From Globodera rostochiensis (taxonomy: Eukaryota > Nematoda > Chromadorea > Rhabditida > Heteroderidae): DNA of 64,000 bases. The notes below the pieces were generated by a model that saw only the letters and a list, made by a program, of their open reading frames with translations, made no database searches and had not been told where the DNA came from. The number at the start of each line of letters is the position of its first letter. Within the stretch, counting starts at the first letter, position 1. Positions 12,050-23,370 of the stretch are shown in pieces. Position numbers and translations under genes: made by a program. The stretch covers positions 1 through 64,000 of the forward strand of contig JAEVLN010000043.1 of NCBI GenBank assembly GCA_018350325.1, given 5' to 3'.

Positions 12050-12215
12050 GGGGGGGGGGGGGGTTCGGTGGTGCCGATAGGCGCCGCCGAGAAAATTTTG
12101 AATTTTTTACTCAATTTGTTAAGAGAATTGCAACAGAAATTTTAAAAATACGGTACCTTTTTTAGGAGTGATAATGGGTCCGGCAGTGCCGACAGGCACC
12201 GCCGGGGAAAAAATT
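12050..12215 (+). repeat. Poly-G tract and two GC-hairpin repeat heads
   Basis: A run of about 14 G is followed by a hairpin (GGTGGTGCC, loop GATA, GGCGCCGCC) and GAGAAAATTTT; a second hairpin at about 12180 has GGCAGTGCC, loop GACA, GGCACCGCC. Other copies occur at 18690, 22115-22160, 23010-23050 and 48170. Confidence -1.
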
Positions 12216-12607
12216 AAAGTTTTAGTGAATTTAATTAGGTAATGTGCCTACGATTTGCAAAAAAAAACACCATTTTATACGGTTTCTGAGTGATGTTTTT
12301 ATTTTTTGACTTTGGAGTTCCTATAACTCTTTGATGTGAATCTTTAAGTTTTGATGATGGATGAGGCAATTGAAGTTGAAGACAATGAGGAAGATATTTT
12401 CAATAATAATAAAAAAAAGTTTGTTTTGCCATTGATCACAAAAAAAATTTCTCGCTTGAAAAGTCCCGGTTGGAATCTTGTTCCCGGTCCCAAGTCCCGG
12501 TCCCGTGCTGCACATTGGACTTGGGACATCGTTTTGGAATCCGCCAATTCAGTTTTGGCTGGTTGCAAGCTTAAAAATTATAACGATCAGAATGGCCGCC
12601 TTCTAAT

Positions 12608-12797
12608 CCCGCGATGGACTCACTGGTGTCCACATGCGATCCGACCAACAGGTGCAAGCCGACATGGGCGAGTAGGCCAAAGTGATCGGGAATTGGCTGA
12701 TCTGCGTTGTGGTCAGGCTGAACGCGGTGTTGTCCACATAAGACATCAGACCGTAGTTAAGGGTGGTCACGTGCTGATACCAATGCTGCAGAATGGG
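12608..12797 (-). CDS. Exon-like open frame, unassigned
   Basis: A frame bounded by an acceptor (CATTCTGCAG) and a donor (ACCA-GTGAGT) encodes HWYQHVTTLNYGLMSYVDNT and about 35 more residues ending RMWTP. It is GC-richer than its surroundings. No neighbouring exon could be linked in phase; the last exon of the next minus-strand gene ends in a stop upstream at 13328. It could be a relic. Confidence -1.
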
Positions 12798-13327
12798 AAG
12801 AACAGGGGTCAACAACCACCGATCATCCACTGATCAAACATGAGGACGGAATATGACATGCCGGTATCGAGTCGAGTCAGCTCGATTCATTGGACTAACA
12901 CCGTATTTTGTTCAGAAATAAAAAACACGAAGGTTCCGAGTGTGTGTCAAAGAAACGGAAGGATGGAAGCATTTCAAAAGCTTGACTACAGAACCCGAAT
13001 TCGGAACAAATGATTTGTGTAGCAGTTAACCAAAATCGGACCGAATGCGTAATTTTATTGCCGAAGCAGTCGGCCCCGTACCCATGGCCTTAAATGCCAG
13101 CACCATCCCTGGCGCGGTCTAACTATTGTTTAACGAAAAAAATGTAAACCCAAGCAGCTAACCCAACCAACGTGAGCATCAATTTTATGAAAAAAAAGCC
13201 AGCAAACTAAACCATATTTTTGAGATCGATAAACAACGGCAACGATTGAGCGATATAAACAGAGGAGAAACAAGTATGGCACAAAAATGATTGTTTGGAA
13301 TGATTATTTCATCGCATTTTACTTCTT

Positions 13328-14573
13328 TCAGTTCCACCGCCCAAAACGCATAAAACGGAACTTGAGCAAACTGAACATTTAAAAAAAGAAATACTTATTT
13401 CTAGATAATGAGAAAAGCAAGTCACCTGTGATATACGGGGTAAACCGCCACAAACAAAGGATAGAAGCCTAGCATAGGCAGAATGGGGCGCAATACGACG
13501 GGAATTTTGCGGAAAATAGGGTACGTCCAAAGGTTATAGCGCACGACGAACACGTACAAGCTGAAATTTGAAAAAGAAAGATTTTTTTTGTAAATTTTCT
13601 TGGTACATTAAAAATAGGAATAAAGAATACAAACAAAAAAGGCAAAATCCCATTAATCCTAAAACACCAAAAAATTAAATGTTTTAAATATCAGACATAA
13701 AATGTGCGTAAAAATTAAATTGTGCGTTTTGTACAGCCCCGCGCCCACTCTTATTGACTAAATTCCAAATTTAATGTAAAAATCTGTGGACATACCCAGC
13801 GGATGCGGAAACGGAGTATAATGCCGGTCCGATTTTAGCACCAAATGAACTCAGTCGCGGACGCTGGTGCTGCCACATGAAAATGTCAACCAGCATGGCG
13901 AAGAGGGGCCAAACTGCGGTTTGACTCCAATTCTCGGCGAACAGACGGCGCTCCTCTTTGCTCGTTTGCGTTCCCGGGTCCAGGAGGTATTGGGTCCAAA
14001 TCAGCATGACAACAACCTGAAAACAAGCAACTAAACGATTTCTAATTTAAAAAGACATTGATTTTGTTATCATAACAAATTAACATTCGATTATTGAACT
14101 TACAAGCGAGAATGGGAAGAGAATGGCCGCTGTGACAGTATGAAGTTCGGACGCAAAAGTGCGCGACTGGTACGGCGAAGGCATGAGAATTGCTGCCGTT
14201 GTGTAGTAGAGCCATTGGAGCAACTAAAAAACATTTTATAAAGTCAAACAGAAAAAAAACAAATACAAATTCGTTCAGTTAAGTTAAATTCGCAAATCCT
14301 TTTGAAAAGTTCTTTAAGAAAATGAAATAAAACCAAAAAAAACCCCCAAATCATCCATACATACCAGGCTTCTCTGTGCGAGCCAACTGATGTAGGCGTT
14401 AGAAACTGAAAAAAACGTAAAATTATTTAATGTGAAACATTTTATTAAAATGTAAAATGTTTACCGGGCATAAGTTCGTCGGTTTTGGACCATTTGTTAT
14501 TGAAATACAAATAATACGCGAAAAGAAAGGAGAAGCTTATGTACACATATTTTATGTGTATATTTGTGACCAT
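13328..14573 (-). CDS. FAR-17a/AIG1-like multi-pass membrane protein
   Basis: Six exons in phase: 14573-14465, 14405-14365, 14223-14104, 14016-13796, 13560-13426, 13370-13328; 222 residues, the usual length for FAR-17a/AIG1 (ADTRP-like) proteins. It starts MVTNIHIKYVYISFSFLFAY. Hydrophobic segments include QWLYYTTAAILM, AAILFPFSLVVVMLIW, TAVWPLFAMLVDIFMW and a C-terminal pair around VVRYNLWTYPIFRK and LRPILPMLGFYPLFV, an arrangement resembling the family. Characterised members use a Thr and a His to hydrolyse fatty-acid esters of hydroxy fatty acids; the segment expected to carry NHxxHT reads ENWSQTAVWP, so the His seems replaced. Family assignment rests on my reading of topology and motifs, not on a search. 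Confidence -1.
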
Positions 14574-15596
14574 TTTTTAGGCTAAAAAATGGTGCAGAAA
14601 AATAGGTTAAATTCTAAAAATTGTAGCCATAATGACGAGAATAGTAAACAGATTCATTTCCTTTTATGTAAACTTTTTATTGACCAAATTTGCGTGCACA
14701 AAAAGAAAGTGAATTGGGGAACGGGTAGTTTCGGCGCCAGCATGGAACATTTTTATTCAGTATTTTTTTTAAACAAAAAATGAATAAGCCTAACGAACCC
14801 CAAAGCTTAGGGTGGCTTAGGCATAACCGACATTTTGAAAAATTGGATCTGGATTTTATGTATACCTAATACATCTGCTACATGTTGTAAAAATTATAGG
14901 CTGAGAATCTTATAAAATGGGTATATTTTTTGCTTAAAAAAAGAAACAAAAAAATTCAAAGGCTATACTATTCAAAAAGCGTTGGCGTTATGTAGGAAAT
15001 CCTATATCCTATATTATAATTTACGGTAGGGGTCGTTTGAGTCTGGCCGGTTGAGTGTGGGCTAGTTGAGTCTGGCCGGTTGAGTCTGGTTAGAAGGAAA
15101 AAAAGTTACAATATTTTAGAAATTAAATTTTCTGAACCGGTTTCAATAACCGTTTAAATATTATAAAGGCTTAAATTTTCTTTTTTGAGACTTACTTAAC
15201 CAGTTCAAAAAGCGGTTTAAATGCTTTGCTACAACATTCTTCATCAAAATTCGGTGAGATTTTTGATAAAATTAGCTAAATCTTTTTTTATTTCTCTGGC
15301 GTTCCGTTAAAAAAGGTCGAACGCAAAACTTTTGAAAAAATGTGCATAAATTCTGAATCAAAAATTGACAAAATTCAAGATTTTCGTTTTGTTTTAATGA
15401 AATCAATTAATCGGCATTTAATTCTTGGTTGTTATTGGTTTGGTTTGATTGAGCTTACAAAAAATCTGATGACATTGAAATGCGCTTAGCCTTTTTGAAC
15501 GGTCTAAAACATCGCTAATTTGCTGCTTTTTGTTTTAAAAAATAACAAAATTTGCTCTAAAAGGTGACACAAAACGTATAAATAACCGCATTACTT
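14574..15596. other. Intergenic with repeat termini
   Basis: Head-to-head spacer between the AIG1-like gene (-) and the PSMD5-like gene (+). It contains a TTAGGCTTAGG-type short repeat (about 14785-14830), a single tandem-repeat terminus (15030-15110) and AT-rich sequence with AACCGGTTT/AACCGTTT motifs shared with 300-480 and 21040-21110. The missing N-terminal half of PSMD5 was not found here. Confidence -1.
15030..15110. repeat. Solo terminus of a foldback-type element
   Basis: Four or five tandem copies of a 14-mer like GTTGAGTCTGGCCG, the same design as the terminal arrays of the three complete foldback elements, but no inverted partner was found in the window. Confidence -1.
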
Positions 15597-18293
15597 ATGC
15601 AATTGCTGGGTGAAGAGGAAACGAAACGGGCGGTGACGCGGGCGCAGCTGAAGGACGACAATTTTCTTAGGGAAATGCACTCGCGGCTGATGCCGGGCAT
15701 TGAAAATTCGGAGGGTCGCTTTGAAGTGCACAAAGTTTGCTTTTTTCCCATTTTTTTATTGATCATTTTGTCTCTTTTTGGACATGTCCAAATTTACAAA
15801 ATTTTTGGAGTTTGGATGAATTTTTGTTCCAAAAAAAATGTTGTCCTTTTTTATAATTTTGTTTAATTTTGTCTTTTCAGTTCACTTGTGCCGCGTTAGA
15901 ATTGCCCGATTTTTCTGACTTTAGTCGTCTCCGATCACTGATCGACGCGCTCATCGCGGAGCTGGTACATATTTTTACATTCACTAATTTTGATCAGTTT
16001 TGTCACGGTATGATGGGATGGGGGTCAGGCGTGCGCCCGGAATTTTTTTTAGGATATAATCCGCCAATCTTTGTTTTACTTGGACCTGGACGGCTATTTT
16101 TGGGCGCCCGCCCAACTCGAGTACTCTTCGAACCCTATTTATTTTGGTTAAATATTAACGTTTTTCTATAAATTAGTGTTTCTCACGGAGCCAGTACATA
16201 TTTCCACACTCAGCAAATTTTAAAAAAAATACGTTAATTTTTTGGATTTGGTGAGATTTGTACTATATTTATATAGTACAATACGATCTTTTTATTTAAG
16301 TTGGTATAGAAATTGGAACAAATTTTATTGTATTTTAAGGACCCACGTGACTTCCTTGGCTGCACAACGGCACTCGAAATGCTGGCGGAGACGGCCGCCA
16401 CGGCGCCAAAATGTGTGGCATTTTTTGGCCAAATTGGCCTCCTCCACACGGTTTACGAGCTGTTCAAGCACACCAAGGCGGAGCCGGACATGGGCATCAT
16501 CCACATCGGTGGCTATTTTAAACCCAAAAAATTGTTGTAAATTGGATATTCTACTGAAAAAAATGGAATTTTTAAATTCAATAAAAAATGTTTTCCCAAT
16601 TTTTCCGCTTGCGTTCGATTTTTCGCCTATCTGAGCACTGCGGACGCCGACTCGTTGACCAAATTTCCCGAATTCACCGCGGATGTTTTCGATTCCGTGT
16701 ACAGGTTAGAGGAAGCATTTTTTTTTATTTATTTTTTTTGAACGATTTTATTATTTTTTTGAATTTGTTTTTTTTATGAATCGTTTTTTTAAAGATTTGA
16801 CGCGTTTGACGTCACCCGCCGTCAGTTGGCCTTTGAAACGTTGGCAGTGATCTGTTCGAGCAGCGGGGCCAAACAAATTCTGTCACAGAACGAAAGTTTG
16901 ACACTTTTTTTTGAATGTAAAAATTTCAAAGATTTTTTTGGTGTTTTTTTTAATCAAAAAAATTGTCATTTGTACACCAAAAATTTGGAATAATTTACAA
17001 AATTTTTGTCATTTAAATGCAGGCCTCTTCAGCATGCAGCGGGCGATGAGCCATTTGGCCGTTGCCGTCGCGACCGTTCAGAACCGTCGCTGAAGGCGCG
17101 ACATTTGGAAGCTGTCAGATGATCTTTGATCAAATCACTGTCGCAGGCAGTGCTTAGAAGCAAAACGTACAAATTTATGGGGGTTTTTGAAGAAGTTTAA
17201 TGACCATTTTTCCAAATTTATTAGAATTTACCAACCAATTTAGCTTTTTTTGAGGGAGGAGGGCGGTCGGCGGCGCTCGTTAAAAACTGCCAAAAAAAAA
17301 GAAGTGAATAAAATTAAACTATTTTTTTACAAGAAAATACCGATTTTGTTTTAATCTAAACCCGTGAATTGAGCATTTTGGCTTAATTTGGGGTGACATA
17401 ATTTTTAACAATTTTCAGAGTTTGGCTGCGGCACCGGATTGGGAAGAGCAGCTTCTTCACCGATGGTTCCGCTGGTTAGGCGAGCCGTTCCCCAAACTGT
17501 TGCTCCAATGCGTCCGGTGAGGAGCGCTTACTTTGAGCAAAACCAAAAACAATTGGGAGGCGTAGGCCTAACAACAAATTTTTTTTTTTTCAAAAAAAAA
17601 AATTAGGGACCCAATTTCGGAAGTGCAAATGGGCGCTCTCCGTGTGCTGATGGCACTGCTGCGCCACCAGTGGGCCTACCCGCACTTTTGCGCCGTTAAT
17701 GGGTAAGGCCGAAATTTTTGAATTTTTTTGTTTGTTTTGGGATGATTTTTGCTGGTAATGGGCCAGCGGGGGGGGGGGGGGTTCACTTTTCCCTGAAATT
17801 TAGGATAAAAAAACTACATGAGGGGAGGGGGGCTTTGTTGGAAAAAGGCAAAGGCTATAAGTTTTTTTAATGAAAAAACTCGAATAATTAATCCTTTTTT
17901 TGCTTTTGCTAAACGGCCCGGCACAATTAAAAATGGTGCTATAGTAATTCACATTCAAAATATATAAACCATCACCCCCCCTCCCCCAAATTCGTTTCTG
18001 TTTACCGGATTGAACCCGACTTTACAATACAAATGTGAAACTTCAACGTATTGTACATTGATTACCCCCCCCCCTTCCCATTTGTCAGTTTCATCGATTT
18101 GCTCGTCGACCGTTCCGTCGCCAATTTCGACGCCGACGCGTTGCAACTGAAACATGCGCTCGTCTGTCGCGTGGTCGACGCCGCCTCGCCGTCGGTCAAT
18201 GCGGGCCAAATGGAACTGCTCCGGGACTACCGCGTGAAGGGACCGTTTTGGCTGACACCGCAAATGGAAGTTGCGACCGAAGGGGCCGGATAG
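15597..18293 (+). pseudogene. PSMD5: PSMD5-like 26S proteasome assembly chaperone, damaged copy 1
   Basis: PSMD5 (S5b) is an armadillo-like chaperone for assembly of the proteasome base. Exons: 15597-15734, 15881-15964, 16340-16508, 16614-16704, 16795-16916, 17023-17166, 17419-17516, 17607-17702, 18089-18293. Recognisable blocks are DPRDFLGCTTALEMLAE, VRFFAYLSTADADS, RRQLAFETLAVICSSSGAKQ, RVLMALLRHQWAYPHFC and the C-terminus FIDLLVDRS...FWLTPQMEVATEGAG, matching the family to its last residues. Exon 6 has two 1-bp deletions and an in-frame TAG relative to the inverted copy at 49.5-50.9 kb. The exon 3-4 intron has no AG before exon 4. The N-terminal third to half of the protein was not found. 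A polyadenylation-like AATAAA follows at about 18443. Pseudogene status could also reflect assembly errors in exon 6. Confidence -1.
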
Positions 18294-19684
18294 AGTTTGG
18301 AGCCCGGCGGCAGAATATGCGCGACAATCGATCATTTATGAACAAAAATATTTCAATTTTTTTTGTTATATTATTGGATAATGCGTGCCGTTTTACATAA
18401 AACAATATTTGGTCAATTGTCAGCCACAAATGATCAGTGCTTCAATAAACAGAAGTTTAACGCCAGAGCCCGTGAAAAAGAGCGAGGAAACTTTCCCCCA
18501 AAAATTCCCCTGGAACGTTCCCAGGGAATTTTCCCCCCAATTCCAAGGGAATTCCTGTAGAAAAAGAAACCCGGGGGATTTTGGCGAATTTCCCCCGAAA
18601 TCAAGAAATTGAGGGAAAGGAATTTCGGTAATACTGTAGCTGGTGCGCCCCATTTTTCAAAATAAAACATAACAGTTTTAAAGTCAAAAGGTCGCGGTGC
18701 CGATAGGCGCCGGCGGGAAAATTTTTTGATTTTCGACTCAATTCGGTAAGAAAATTGGTTCAAAAATTCGAATTATCCTGAAAATCAGTACAAACGGAAT
18801 TTATTTTGGACATATTTAAGCGAAAATTCAAAAAAGAAAATTAACACAATTGCCATCTGTCTAAAGATTATTCAAAATTTAAACAAAAATTCTTAAGAAA
18901 TCTCAAATAAAGAACAAAGGACGTGTAACCCAAATAAAGTACAAATCTTTAAAAAAGGACAAATGGCACCCCTGTTTAACACCATTCTCTCGCATCAAAA
19001 TTTTGGTGACTTTTTGTGCTTATTTCGGCATTTTTTCAAAAAATCTTAAGAAGATACTAATAAATCGAACCCCCCTCCCTAAAAATCGCTTTTTTTTCAA
19101 TTTTCATAAAATTTTCTCCTAAAAAATCGATTTTTTCTTAGAAAATTCTATCATATGAAAATCGATTTTTTCCTGGGCCAAAATCACTTTTTGATAAAAT
19201 TGCATTTAATATTTAGTGCGCAACTGCGCATGAGTATTTGATCATCATCATTAAGATCGCATGACCGGTAATGGAAAATGCGCTTTTTTTGATCAGAGCT
19301 GACATTTGTGACACAATTCTTTTTTGTTAGGGACAAAATTTTTCTGATTTTGAGGGTCAATATTTGCAAATTCGAATTCCTAACCCACCGAACAGTGTCG
19401 GCCAAAATTTGATCAGTCTTATGCTTTAACCAAAATTAAGAAAAATACTATAAATTGAAATGACCCCCCCCCCTAAAAAATCGCTTTTTTCAATTTCCAA
19501 AATTGATTTTTTCTTAGAGTACAAATTTCCGTTCATTCCCGAATTACCCAACAAAGATAAAAATCGCTATTCAACATTTATTAACTCAACAACACAATAT
19601 ATACCTATACATACAAAACAATACACGAAATATATCGGGGACATGATCATCTCAGATAATCAATCAATTACAGGGCCATACATA
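18294..19684. other. Intergenic, repeats
   Basis: PSMD5 3' flank, then a GGGAAxTTCCC-rich inverted stretch (18490-18620), a GC-hairpin repeat copy near 18690-18730, and two similar blocks of AAAAATCGATTTTTT-type sequence (19070-19150 and 19460-19515). No gene seen. Confidence -1.
18685..18745 (+). repeat. GC-hairpin repeat copy
   Basis: CGCGGTGCC, loop GATA, GGCGCCGGCG and GGAAAATTTTTTGATTTT, followed by CGACTCAATTCGGTAAG, which parallels TTTACTCAATTTGTTAAG at 12105. Confidence -1.
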
Positions 19685-20800
19685 TTACACAACTGATGCG
19701 CCCTCGTCGTCGTCGTCTGGAGATGCTTTCGAATATAAGCTGGACGACATTTCGAACAAAACGGCAATGAGCACACTGAAAAATGGGAACGAATGAAATG
19801 GCGAAATGATTTGGAATGATAAAGAACTCACCCCGCTCCAATGACAGCCAGAACAATGATCAAGTACGTCCAATCTTCTGGGCTATTATTTTCCAACGGG
19901 TGCAAATTATTTCCTTGTCGTCGTCGCATTCCACCGAACTCGTGTTCTGGGCGAAACATTTTTCGCAAGATCAAATAGATCAAGCCGGCCAACAAAAACA
20001 GTCCAATGGCCCCCGTCGTAGGCAGCATAGTCGTCGTACTTTGTGTAGTCGTCGTATCCGTACTTTCCGGACACCTTTCCCCTGGCGGATCACGTCGATT
20101 GTTCAGCAGACGAGCATCGTCCTGTGCATGAAAAAAATGAGTCAACTGAAACAAAAATGAAACACTCACAATGTACACTTGCGATTTGTTACACAGTTCG
20201 CCAGCAAATTGGCGAAAAAGGAGGTTCATGTCGACTATGAAGATACGACCATGACTATTCGACCATTTGCTAAATTTGTTCTTGCAAGAGAAACTGAACT
20301 CCTTGCATCCGGCATGAGCAGTACACTCTTTCGACTGATGTTCCAGACTCTGAAATAAATGAACTTTTTGTGATTTAATATCCCATCATAACTATAACAC
20401 TCACCGCATTCTTTTCTTCGCTCAAACGACATTTTGTTCTATTGCTGAAGGAGCGTCGACACGACGGTTCAGCACCAACCACCGTCATTGTAAGGTTCTC
20501 ATCCTTGGCGTTCACCACAAGTACACGGATTTGCTGATAATAGCCAAGTTCCGACGGATCAATGTGACTGAAAAAAGGGAACCAAATGTTTATGTGATAA
20601 TTAATTATTGCAAAATGTTAAACTCACATCTGATTGTCCCTGGGAATTGTCAAGCCACCACGCAACTTGTCTCCTGTCTTTGTACAGGTGAAGTTCCTCG
20701 AATCCCAGTCGTCTTCCGCTGAACGGCAGCAACAGAGGAGAAGCGCCGCGACGACAATGAACAATGGGCGCGCACATTGGCGCTGAAGAGCGGAGGTCAT
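19685..20800 (-). CDS. Secreted/type I membrane protein with C-terminal dual-TM module
   Basis: Five exons in phase: 20800-20628, 20567-20405, 20349-20170, 20121-19832, 19775-19685; 298 residues. Starts MTSALQRQCARPLFIVVAAL (signal peptide), then a cysteine-containing ectodomain of about 180 residues with N-glycosylation sites (RNFT, ENLT, SNRT), a Thr-rich stalk (TDTTTTQSTTTMLPTTG), TM1 (AIGLFLLAGLIYLIL), a short basic/acidic loop (RPEHEFGGMRRRQGN...ENNSPEDW), TM2 (YLIIVLAVIGAGVLIAVLF) and an acidic tail (SPDDDDEGASVV). No known family is recognised. The TM1-loop-TM2 module resembles the protein at 52039-52757 and shares a phase-2 intron at the same point in TM2. It may be a nematode-restricted surface protein; the function is unknown. 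Confidence -1.
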
Positions 20801-20945
20801 CAGGCGGAATGAATTGTGTTGATCAGATGAAGAAGAAATAAAAGAGAATGTAGGGAAAGAGAGGAAGTGAAGTGCTTTTATAATGAAGAAAATGGAATAA
20901 AAGCAAAATTTTAAGTTATCTTTTTAGCAATAGAATGAATGGGTC

Positions 20946-21227
20946 GGGGTCAACCCATCTCATCAATACCCAACTCATCAACACCCAACTCATCAACAAC
21001 CCAACTCATCAACAATAAAGATCGGACAATAACTTGCTTTAAGCTTAACCAATTCAAAAATACTTAAAGCCTTTCGAAAGAGCTTGGCTTTAAGTATTTT
21101 TGAACCGGTTAAGCTTAAAGCAAGTTATTGTCCGATCTTGATTGTTGATGAGTTGGGTTGTTGATGAGTTGGGTGTTGATGAGTTGGGTGTTGATGAGTT
21201 GGGGTATTGATGAGATGGGGGAGACCC
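20946..21227. mobile_element. Foldback (Mutator-like) MITE C with perfect 9-bp TSD
   Basis: Flanked by GAATGGGTC at 20937-20945 and 21228-21236. The ends read GGGGTCAACCCATCTCATCA and its approximate complement, with three to four tandem CAACCCAACTCATCA-type copies per arm; the inner arms are inverted copies of GATCGGACAATAACTTGC through TTAAAGCC, meeting near 21075. No ORF. Confidence -1.
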
Positions 21228-21359
21228 GAATGGGTCAAGCCCAGCAGCAGACAAAAATAAACGATGCGCCAAAATTGATGTTAATTCAAACAGAATATGG
21301 TTAGACACTTTATCCCCCACCATTGAATTTCCTTTCGGGTTTCAAAAGCTTGTAACTAG

Positions 21360-21700
21360 TGTTCGGTCGGTACGGGAAAGTACCGACGCTTTTTCGGTAC
21401 TTTTCGGTACTCAGGCATCGGTACTTTACCGAATAGTACCGACCGAACTTTTTTGAAAAGTACCGATACTTTTCGGTACCGGTACTTTTTCGGTATTTTA
21501 CCGAAAAATACTAGAGTTGGCCGGGACCGGGATCCCGACCGGGACCGGTCGGGAAATTCCCGGTTTTTTGAATCCCGATCCCGATCCCGGTTTTTTAAAA
21601 ATGGTAATCCCGATCCCGATCCCGGTCTCGGTTTTTGAAAAGGCGAAATCCCGATCCCGGTCCCGGTCGCACCGGGACTAACCGGGAAAAAAGTACACCC
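21360..21700. repeat. Nested GC-rich repeats (TACCG and CCCGATCCCGG types)
   Basis: Alternating GGTACTTTTCGGTAC-type palindromic units are followed by AGTTGGCCGGGACCGGGATC. The mirror of this order occurs at 22290-22560 (GGTCCCGGCCAACTAT, then ACCGACCGAA), and TACCG units recur at 23190-23365, so 21.36-22.56 kb looks like a composite inverted structure. Confidence -1.
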
Positions 21701-21717
21701 CTAAGGATGGGTTTTTT

Positions 21718-22170
21718 GGGCATTCAAATTATGCTTGGTGGTAGTCTAGTGGTGAGTGGTGGGTACATTTTAAGTGTGGGTGGTGTCGGGGTTCAGATCT
21801 CCGACCGTGTAAATGATTTTTTCTTAGTTTCTCTTAACATTTATGATGGCGTAAACAATTCTAAAAATTTTTTTAAACTTTTTCCAATTTTTAAAAAATA
21901 TTTTAGATGACATTTCACAATTTTCATTTTATTTTTTGGTTGAACTGAACTCACAAAACCATAGGGTAGGCCCTGTTGTTGTGCTACATTCGTAATTTTT
22001 GGACCAATTTTCTTAACAAATCTAATTACGGACCCTTTACCACGTTTAAAAAGCTTTAAAAAATTAGTATTTTCGAATTCGGGCTGCAAATTTCTTAACA
22101 AATTAAGTCAAAAATTCAAAATTTTCCTCGGCGGCGCCTATCGGCACCGCCGACCCCCCCCCCCCCCCCC
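21718..22170 (+). repeat. SINE-like unit 1 (tRNA-like head, GC-hairpin/poly-C tail)
   Basis: Head 21730-21800 has an A-box-like TAGTCTAGTGGTGAG and a B-box-like GGGGTTCAGATCTCCG; the body is AT-rich; the tail is CTCGGCGGCGCCTATCGG, then CACCGCCGA and about 14 C. Structure and order are repeated in the unit at 22690-23055. Confidence -1.
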
Positions 22171-22599
22171 TACGAATTCTCAAAAATTCTGATGAGACAA
22201 TCGATGTTGAAGACAACAAGGAAGATGATTTTGAATAATAAAAAAAATTTTGGTTTCACCTTTTGATCATTACAAAAACAAAATTTTTATTGCCAGTCCC
22301 GGTTTTTCCCGTTTCCCGGTCCCGATCCCGGTTTTTGAAAAGGCAAAATCCCGATCCCAATCCCAGGTCCCGGTTCGAGATACTGGTCCCGATCCCGATC
22401 CCGGCTTTCATGGTCCCGGTCAATCCCGGTCCCGATTTTTCCCAAAAATCCCGGTCCCGGCCAACTATAAAAAATACCGACCGAAACTTTTTGAGAACCG
22501 AAGGTACCGACCGAATAAAATTTGAGTCCCGAAAAAAGTACCGAACGGAAAAATGTGGTAATATATTTGAATTTTTTCAATTAATCTTTCATAATCTCA

Positions 22600-22670
22600 C
22601 GTAGCTCAGTGGTTAAACTGTTTGGCGAAACTCTATTTTGTCTTAAGTTCTAGTCCTTGAGTGAAATTCC
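22600..22670 (+). repeat. tRNA-like sequence
   Basis: ACGTAGCTCAGTGGTTAAAC resembles a tRNA D-arm (A box), and TTCTAGTCCT about 35 bp on resembles a degenerate B box. There is no convincing acceptor stem, so it is more likely a tRNA-derived repeat head than a functional tRNA. Confidence -1.
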
Positions 22671-22689
22671 TTTTTATTCTTTTGATTGA

Positions 22690-23055
22690 ATGTCCTGGTG
22701 GTGTGATGGTGAGTGATGTGTGGGGTACCCGGGGTTCAAACACCGACGGTGTAAATAGTTTTTTCTGTTTTTCAATTAACTTTATGGGAAGAAAACAATT
22801 TTTTCATAAATTGTTTTAAAATATTTTAGATTTTAAAATATTAAGGTAACCTAGAAATTTTTTATTTTTTCTTCAGCGAATTTACTTAACATTAAAAAAT
22901 TCGCCAAATAATGCTGGTGTCAAAAAATTGATTTTTTTGATCATTTTTTTTGCTCTTCCGTGATGCATTTTTGGGCCATTTTTCTTAACAAATCCCATCA
23001 AAAAATGCAAAATTTTCTCGGCGGCGCCTATCGGCACCGCCGACCCTCCCTCCCC
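22690..23055 (+). repeat. SINE-like unit 2
   Basis: TCCTGGTGGTGTGATGGTGA followed by GGGGTTCAAACACCGACGG (B-box-like), an AT-rich body and the same tail as unit 1: CTCGGCGGCGCCTATCGG, CACCGCCGACCC, then C-rich. The tail read on the other strand matches the hairpin copies at 12.06, 18.69 and 48.17 kb. Confidence -1.
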
Positions 23056-23189
23056 CTTCAAACTAAACCAAAAACTTAAAAATTTTGCCACTTGAAACTC
23101 AAGCTTTCCAAACTCATTTATAAACATTTTATAAAGCCAAAATTTCCAAAATAAACGAGTTTTTGTTAAAAATTATTCTAAAAAATTTT

Positions 23190-23370
23190 GGTACCGAAAA
23201 CCGAAAAAGTACCGACAATTTTTTCTCGGTACTATTCGGTACCGGTACTTTTTCGGTACTTTACCGAAAAATACCGACCGAAGCTTTTCGAAAAGTACCG
23301 AAACTTTTTTGTAACGGTATTTTTTCGGTACTTTACCGAATAGTACCGACCGAACCTTCTGGCCGATCAC
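23190..23370. repeat. TACCG-type palindromic repeat
   Basis: Several GGTACTTTTTCGGTAC / TACCGAAAAATACCGACC units, forming overlapping inverted repeats. Same family as 21360-21510 and 22470-22560. Confidence -1.

Larger units (their letters stand above)
9605..13327. other. Gene-poor, repeat-bearing interval
   Basis: No complete gene is supported. It holds a short inverted repeat of the CTAGGGTTGGCA family (10302-10400), a dispersed repeat (11580-11675), the second polyQ block (11717-12010), a poly-G run and two copies of the GC hairpin repeat (12050-12215), a CCCGGTCCC-type repeat remnant (12465-12505) and one exon-like frame on the minus strand (12608-12797). Confidence -1.

Noticed and set aside
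12351..12833. 160-residue plus-strand frame
   Set aside because: Its first third is a repeat also found near 22205-22290 and it crosses a CCCGGTCCC repeat; the rest is antisense to an exon-like frame.
22600..22670. Functional tRNA gene
   Set aside because: A and B boxes only; no credible acceptor stem or anticodon loop, and it is embedded in a repeat block.
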